Below, one piece after another: positions 59,768 to 64,000 of a stretch of DNA of 64,000 nucleotides; the stretch's first letter is position 1; every line of letters starts with the position of its first letter. The DNA is from Lachnospiraceae bacterium (lineage in GTDB: Bacteria; Bacillota_A; Clostridia; Lachnospirales; Lachnospiraceae), in assembly GCA_018365895.1 (NCBI GenBank), contig JAGZJD010000001.1, forward strand, positions 1 to 64,000, given 5' to 3'. Made by a program: the position numbers and the translations under genes. Under the pieces are notes generated by a model. That model had not been told where the DNA came from. It was given only the letters and a program-made list of their open reading frames with translations, and did no database searches.

Positions 59768-61507
59768 CTACTCAACGATTTCTGCGTGGCTAAACATAAA
59801 GGAATTACCTAATGTACGTTCAACACTTTCTACATTATCTTCGTTTACAAGAGCTACGAAAGATGGATAATAAAGCGCAGTTACAGGTACATCTTCCATA
59901 AGAGCTTTCTCTGCTGCCACCCATGCATTATCTCTTTCCTCACCCAATGATGCCGTTGCTTTATCAAATGCTTCATCAAATGCTTTATTTCCTGGATTTA
60001 ATGTTGTATCATGAGGAGCTCCTTTGTACTCTTGCCATCTCCACTGACATGTATTGTTTCCATTCTGAGAATAGAATAATTTAATCAGTCCACTGGCATC
60101 ATACGGATTATTTGTCCATCCGCCAGGAGCCATCTGATAATCACCTTTGCTCTTTGTAGATTGGAATACGCTGGACTCTTCTGCACGAAGTTTTACTTTA
60201 ATATTTAAGTTTGTCTCAAGCATTTGTTGAATTGCTTCACAAAGTCTCTTGTTCTTTTCACTGTTAGCATATGCAAGTTCTACTTCCGGGAACCCTTCTC
60301 CATTTGGATAACCAGCTTCTGCAAGCTCTTTCTGAGCTGCTTCTACATTAGCCTGACGTGGATTAATACCATATTCTTCTGCCGGATAACCATCTTCTTC
60401 CATTACACGGAAAGAAGAACCATCTGTCTTCTGACAAGTTGGAGCAATAAATCCGCTTGCCGGTACAGAACCGTCTTTTAATACCTGTTCTGTAATCTGT
60501 TTTCTATCAATAGCCATTGCAACTGCTTTTCTTACATGAAGGTTATCGAATGGTGCTTTATCAACATTAAAGTTCAAGAACTGTGCACCAGTATCTGCAC
60601 CAACGATTACATATGGATCCTCTGCTACAATCTGAGGAATCTGTTCTGCCGGAAGATGATCCATAACATCCACTTCTCCTGCCTGATATGCCTGATATGC
60701 AGTATTATCATCAGCAATAATAACTGCTTTGATGCCAGGGAGCTTTACTTCATCCGCTGCATAATAGTTTGGATTTTTCTTAAACAACATATGTGAACCC
60801 ACTTGATATTCTTCTAGGAAGAATGGTCCATTACTCACAGCAGTTTCTGGCTTCTTTTCCCAACCTTCACCTGCTTTTTCGACTACTTCTTGCTTAATTG
60901 GAAGATACACATCATTAGCAACTAACTGTGGGAAGAATGGTGTTGCATTTTTAAGAACAACTTCAAATGTATAATCATCAATAGCCGTTGCTTTGATGTC
61001 TTCATATTTTCCTGTTCCATCAAAGTATTCCTGACCACCTACAACATAGTCCGTAATCGCCTGAAGTGCTTCAGATGCAAAATTCGGGTCACACATTCTT
61101 CTCCATGAATATTCAAAATCTTTTGCTGTAACATTACTTCCATCAGACCACTTTGCATCTTTTCTTAAATGGAATGTATATGTTTTTCCGTCCTCTGATA
61201 CATCCCATTTTTCAGCCATACCCGGTCTAAAACCATCTGCTGTAGATACTGTAAGCCCTTCAAATAACTGTTTTACAATTCCATCAGAAACAGATTCTGA
61301 GTTATTTGTCGGATCCCACTGCTTCGGTTCAGAATATAATCTCCAGATTAAATATCTTTCTTCGCTTTGTTCTGGTTCTTCTTTCTGAGTCTCTTCTTGT
61401 TTTGCAGATTCATTTTGTGGTTCATTTGTTTTCTTACTACCACACCCTGCAAGACTACCAGCAATCAATGTTGCCGCCAAAAACAATGCTAATGTTTTCT
61501 TTTTCAT
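59768..61507 (-). CDS. oppA: Oligopeptide-binding lipoprotein OppA
   Basis: A 579-residue SBP_bac_5 extracytoplasmic peptide receptor. A signal peptide ends in the lipobox SLAGC (Cys22), then a Gln/Glu-rich linker (about 25-50) and the large type II binding fold (KWDVSEDGKTYTFHLRKDAKWSDG region, split across the N-terminal lobe). Its size suits short to medium peptides. It heads the minus-strand operon and has a near-consensus promoter at 61594-61622. Confidence 0.93.
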   Translation of the reverse strand: MKKKTLALFLAATLIAGSLAGCGSKKTNEPQNESAKQEETQKEEPEQSEERYLIWRLYSEPKQWDPTNNSESVSDGIVKQLFEGLTVSTADGFRPGMAEKWDVSEDGKTYTFHLRKDAKWSDGSNVTAKDFEYSWRRMCDPNFASEALQAITDYVVGGQEYFDGTGKYEDIKATAIDDYTFEVVLKNATPFFPQLVANDVYLPIKQEVVEKAGEGWEKKPETAVSNGPFFLEEYQVGSHMLFKKNPNYYAADEVKLPGIKAVIIADDNTAYQAYQAGEVDVMDHLPAEQIPQIVAEDPYVIVGADTGAQFLNFNVDKAPFDNLHVRKAVAMAIDRKQITEQVLKDGSVPASGFIAPTCQKTDGSSFRVMEEDGYPAEEYGINPRQANVEAAQKELAEAGYPNGEGFPEVELAYANSEKNKRLCEAIQQMLETNLNIKVKLRAEESSVFQSTKSKGDYQMAPGGWTNNPYDASGLIKLFYSQNGNNTCQWRWQEYKGAPHDTTLNPGNKAFDEAFDKATASLGEERDNAWVAAEKALMEDVPVTALYYPSFVALVNEDNVESVERTLGNSFMFSHAEIVE

Positions 61508-61593
61508 ACGCTTTCCTCCTTCTCATCCATTCTTTAAGTTTTCCGAAAAAGAAACTTACCGTGTTTTTTATTCACAGTATAAATATTACTCGT

Positions 61594-61622
61594 AGTATAA
61601 TTTATTTTGTACATTATGTCAA
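61594..61622 (-). promoter_or_regulatory. Promoter of the oppA operon
   Basis: On the minus strand -35 TTGACA (61622-61617), 17 bases, -10 TATACT (61599-61594). The inverted repeat TACT-CGT-AGTA (61587-61597) overlaps the -10. Confidence 0.85.
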
Positions 61623-61626
61623 TATC

Positions 61627-61655
61627 TTGACATATATTTTTTATTGTTCTATAAT
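61627..61655 (+). promoter_or_regulatory. Promoter of the dppA operon
   Basis: -35 TTGACA (61627-61632), 17 bases, -10 TATAAT (61650-61655), a consensus sigma-A promoter. Its -35 is only four bases from the -35 of the divergent oppA promoter. Confidence 0.9.
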
Positions 61656-61719
61656 ATTTATACAATTATTGTTTTGTTTTATCTATAAGTAATTCAACAA
61701 ATAAAAGGAGGATTATTCT

Positions 61720-62574
61720 ATGAAGAAAGCCCTGAAAATCTATATTTCTATTGACATGGAAGGAATGGCTGGCATTACCTCACCATCCCAAGAACGTGAA
61801 GAAGTTCCTTCATTTCGACGCGCTCTGCATAATCAAGTTCATTGGATTATAGAAGGAATTCAAGCTTCTTCCAGAAACGATGACGTAGAAGAAATCACTA
61901 TTTCCGATTCTCACGGAAATGGAACTAATCTTTCTTATGATGAACTTTGCCAAATGGATGAACGTATCAGCTTAGTTAGCGGTTCTCCAAGAAGGCAGTT
62001 TATGATGTCATGTCTGGATGAAACTTATGATGTTGTTTTCCTTGCTGGTTACCATGCAGGCCCTGGGGAATGTTTTGCCAATATGGATCACAGCTTCTAT
62101 GGAAAAGTTGTTTCCAGCCTTAAAATCAACGGAATATATATGAATGAAAGCACAACAAATGCTGCATTAGCTGCTTCTTACAATGTTCCTGTTGGTCTTG
62201 TCATCGGAGATTCCGGCCTTTACAAACAACTTATCGAAAAAGAAATGATGCCCTGGGTCAAATTTGTCACTACAAAAGAAGCTTTATCCCGCTATGCGGC
62301 AAAATTCCCACCACAAAAGGTTCTAAGAGAAAAAACCATTTCCGCAGTAAAAGAAGTTCTTGCTTCTGATTTAAAATCTATTCCTTTATATGAAGTAACA
62401 ACTCCAATCACTCTTGGATTTGAATTTAAATCAACTGGAATGACAGATACCGTTGCCCAGATACCACATATGAAACGTTTAAGTGGTACAGAAGTAGAAA
62501 TCACTTGCAGCGATATGCACGAATTAGAATGTGGTATTTCTGCTATTACCGGTCTCGCCGGAACATCGAACTAA
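61720..62574 (+). CDS. dppA: D-aminopeptidase DppA-like (peptidase M55)
   Basis: A 284-residue zinc peptidase of family M55, the DppA group that removes N-terminal D-amino acids from di- and oligopeptides such as D-Ala-D-Ala. The N-terminal metal motif SIDMEGMAG, the GYHAGPG and MDHSFYGKV segments with metal or catalytic His, and NESTTNAA are family marks. It starts behind AAGGAGG. Sharing a divergent control region with a peptide importer suggests it hydrolyses imported peptides; whether these contain D-residues is unknown. Confidence 0.88.
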   Translation: MKKALKIYISIDMEGMAGITSPSQEREEVPSFRRALHNQVHWIIEGIQASSRNDDVEEITISDSHGNGTNLSYDELCQMDERISLVSGSPRRQFMMSCLDETYDVVFLAGYHAGPGECFANMDHSFYGKVVSSLKINGIYMNESTTNAALAASYNVPVGLVIGDSGLYKQLIEKEMMPWVKFVTTKEALSRYAAKFPPQKVLREKTISAVKEVLASDLKSIPLYEVTTPITLGFEFKSTGMTDTVAQIPHMKRLSGTEVEITCSDMHELECGISAITGLAGTSN

Positions 62575-62614
62575 TTTTAAATTTTATCATAACACTATTA
62601 GGAGGATAACAAAA

Positions 62615-63778
62615 ATGGGAAAATATAATTTTGATGAAGTAATCGATAGACATGGTACAGCATGCAATAAATGGGAATATAATATTCCCGAAGGCATTTT
62701 ACCTATGTGGGTTGCAGATATGGATTTCGCGGCAGCTCCTGAAATTCGCGAAGCAATGCAGAAGCGCTTAAATCATCCGGTTTATGGCTATACACATCAC
62801 AGTAAAGAATTAAAAGATGCTATCGTATCTTGGGTAAGCAGACGCTATCACTGGGATATCCAAAGTGAATGGCTAGGTTTTAGCCCTGGTGTTGTTCCTG
62901 CTCTCGTTATGAGTCTTCTATCTCTTACAACACCTGGTGATCGTGTAGTGATTATGACTCCTGTCTACCATCCATTCTATTCTTCTATTGAAGAAAATGG
63001 ACGTGTCATCATTAATCATCAGTTAGACTGCGACGAAAACGGACGCTATTCTATCAACTTCGACCGTTTAGAAGCCCAGATTGATAATCGCTGCAAAGCA
63101 ATTATGATGTGCAACCCTCACAATCCAGCCGGTCGCGTATGGACGAAAGAAGAGCTTCTGAAAGTTGCAAAAATTGCTGAACGCCATGAACTTTATATCA
63201 TCTCAGATGAAATTCATGCAGATTTCGTATATGGTGGAAAGCACCACACACCTATGGCATCTGTATCTGAATACGCAATGAACCATACAATTACTGCCTT
63301 TGCACCAAGTAAAACTTTTAATGTTGCCGGCTTGTGCCAATCTTATGTGGTTATTCCTAATAAGAAATTATTCAATGCTTATAACGCAACTTACAATGCA
63401 TTTGATTTGGGTGATAACATCTTCGGAATGACTGCACTTACTGCTGCATATACAAAAGGCGAAGAATGGCTTGAAGAAATGCTGCAATATCTTGAAGCTA
63501 ACAGAGATTTTACAGTGAAATATATCGAAGAAAATATTCCTGAAATCCGCATCTGGTCACCGGAAGGTACTTATTTATTATGGCTCGATTGCGCAAAACT
63601 CAATTTAGAAAATGATGACTTAAATCAGTTTTTCTTAGAAAAAGCAAAAGTAAAAATGAATCCTGGTTATCGCTTTGGCGCTCAGTGCAGTACATATATG
63701 AGATTAAACATTGGTTGTCCACGCGCGCAGTTACAGGAAGCACTTGCCCGTATTGAAAAAGCAATTAAAAACCGCTAA
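62615..63778 (+). CDS. PatB/MalY-type PLP C-S lyase, second copy
   Basis: A 387-residue paralog of the lyase at 54208. The PLP Lys is in FAPSKTFNVAGL, with CNPHNPAGRVW and IISDEIHADFVYGG. Both proteins begin KYNFDE and share motifs throughout, but differ enough to suggest separate substrates or expression. An upstream frame start at 62531 is rejected in favour of the ATG after AGGAGGATAAC. It is 40 bases from dppA and likely cotranscribed. Confidence 0.9.
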   Translation: MGKYNFDEVIDRHGTACNKWEYNIPEGILPMWVADMDFAAAPEIREAMQKRLNHPVYGYTHHSKELKDAIVSWVSRRYHWDIQSEWLGFSPGVVPALVMSLLSLTTPGDRVVIMTPVYHPFYSSIEENGRVIINHQLDCDENGRYSINFDRLEAQIDNRCKAIMMCNPHNPAGRVWTKEELLKVAKIAERHELYIISDEIHADFVYGGKHHTPMASVSEYAMNHTITAFAPSKTFNVAGLCQSYVVIPNKKLFNAYNATYNAFDLGDNIFGMTALTAAYTKGEEWLEEMLQYLEANRDFTVKYIEENIPEIRIWSPEGTYLLWLDCAKLNLENDDLNQFFLEKAKVKMNPGYRFGAQCSTYMRLNIGCPRAQLQEALARIEKAIKNR

Positions 63779-63813
63779 TTTTAATTCTCGAATCTCGAAA
63801 GGGGAGTGGGAAT

Positions 63814-64000
63814 ATGTATGGAAACCGAATTCGAGAAATGCGGAAAAAAAGAGGTCTAACGCTTAAGGAAGTAGCTGAGGCAACTGGATATACGATAGGA
63901 CATATCTCACAAATTGAACGTGATTTAAAATCGCCTTCGTTAACAGCGCTTAGAAAAATTGCTGCCTGCCTGAACTGCTCGGAAGTATGGCTTATCATGG
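63814..64000 (+). CDS. XRE family transcriptional regulator (truncated by window end)
   Basis: The first 62 codons of a gene that continues beyond the window. They encode a lambda-repressor-type helix-turn-helix: MYGNRIREMRKKRGLTLKEV, then ATGYTIGHISQIERD and SPSLTALRKIAACL. GGGGAG precedes the ATG. Proteins with this start often carry a C-terminal cupin sensor domain, which cannot be checked here. Following dppA and patB, it is the likely regulator of the divergon. Confidence 0.85.
   Translation, partial: MYGNRIREMRKKRGLTLKEVAEATGYTIGHISQIERDLKSPSLTALRKIAACLNCSEVWLIM

Noticed and set aside
1..64000. CRISPR array, prophage or transposon
   Set aside because: I saw no regularly spaced repeats, cas genes, integrase, transposase or phage structural genes on either strand.

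Overview
The window looks like chromosome from an anaerobic, low-to-mid GC Firmicute of the Lachnospiraceae/Clostridia type. The reasons are a selenocysteine-dependent D-proline reductase locus (Stickland amino-acid fermentation), a CIRCE-type heat-shock operator, Rex-like operators, lipoproteins and ABC importers of clostridial type, strong AGGAGG ribosome-binding sites, and no phage or transposon genes. Nearly all of it is ordinary, well-packed chromosome; I see no CRISPR array, integrase or insertion sequence.

Layout. (1) 1-2133: a promoter reading out of the left edge, a MATE exporter and a NUDIX hydrolase. (2) 2283-13593: one twelve-gene minus-strand nucleoside uptake and salvage operon (BMP lipoprotein, ABC ATPase, two permeases, udp, deoC, cdd, add, deoB, a YczE-like membrane protein, a Crp/Fnr regulator, purine nucleoside phosphorylase), read from one promoter near 13727 with a palindrome centred about 41 bases upstream of its predicted start. 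(3) 13878-15380: decayed remnants of an oleate hydratase and its TetR regulator, then intact mazG. (4) 15541-22022: D-proline reductase. prdC, prdA, a small partner gene and prdB (in-frame UGA read as selenocysteine, with a SECIS-like hairpin) lie on the minus strand directly behind tRNA-Sec; proline racemase prdF and a TetR regulator diverge from them. (5) 22098-23996: an iron alcohol dehydrogenase with two Rex-like operators, and a DUF3793 gene with DtxR-like palindromes. (6) 24155-31208: a GH31 glycosidase with CBM32, FN3, dockerin and cohesin modules but no visible signal peptide, a membrane-anchored C39-like peptidase, and aspS. (7) 31492-39547: a small membrane protein, htpG, a giant FtsX-type permease with its ATPase, and a GNAT acetyltransferase. 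(8) 39756-40043: tRNA-Gln, tRNA-Pro, tRNA-Gln. (9) 40190-43134: dapF, an aldo/keto reductase, a small YtxH-like protein and a histidine phosphatase. (10) 43307-46599: a GlnK/GlnL-like two-component system beside an orphan PTS EIIC-like transporter. (11) 46633-52743: the complete pstSCAB-phoU-phoB-phoR phosphate operon. (12) 52915-64000: an oligopeptide importer operon ending in a PatB-type C-S lyase and a cysteine-desulfidase-like protein, divergent from a DppA D-aminopeptidase, a second PatB and a truncated XRE regulator.

How it fits together. Several blocks dispose of reducing power or scavenge nitrogen and carbon from amino acids, peptides and nucleosides: proline is racemised and reduced (PrdF, PrdA/B/C), an alcohol dehydrogenase under apparent Rex control offers a second NADH sink, and the right-hand divergon looks built to import peptides, hydrolyse them and strip sulfur from cysteine-type residues. 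The most distinctive observations are the compact tRNA-Sec/prd arrangement with a TetR-type rather than PrdR-type regulator beside it, the secretion-less dockerin/cohesin GH31, the peptide/C-S-lyase divergon, and a recurring short inverted repeat at the predicted +1 of several promoters. I did not find a system that I can claim is wholly new.
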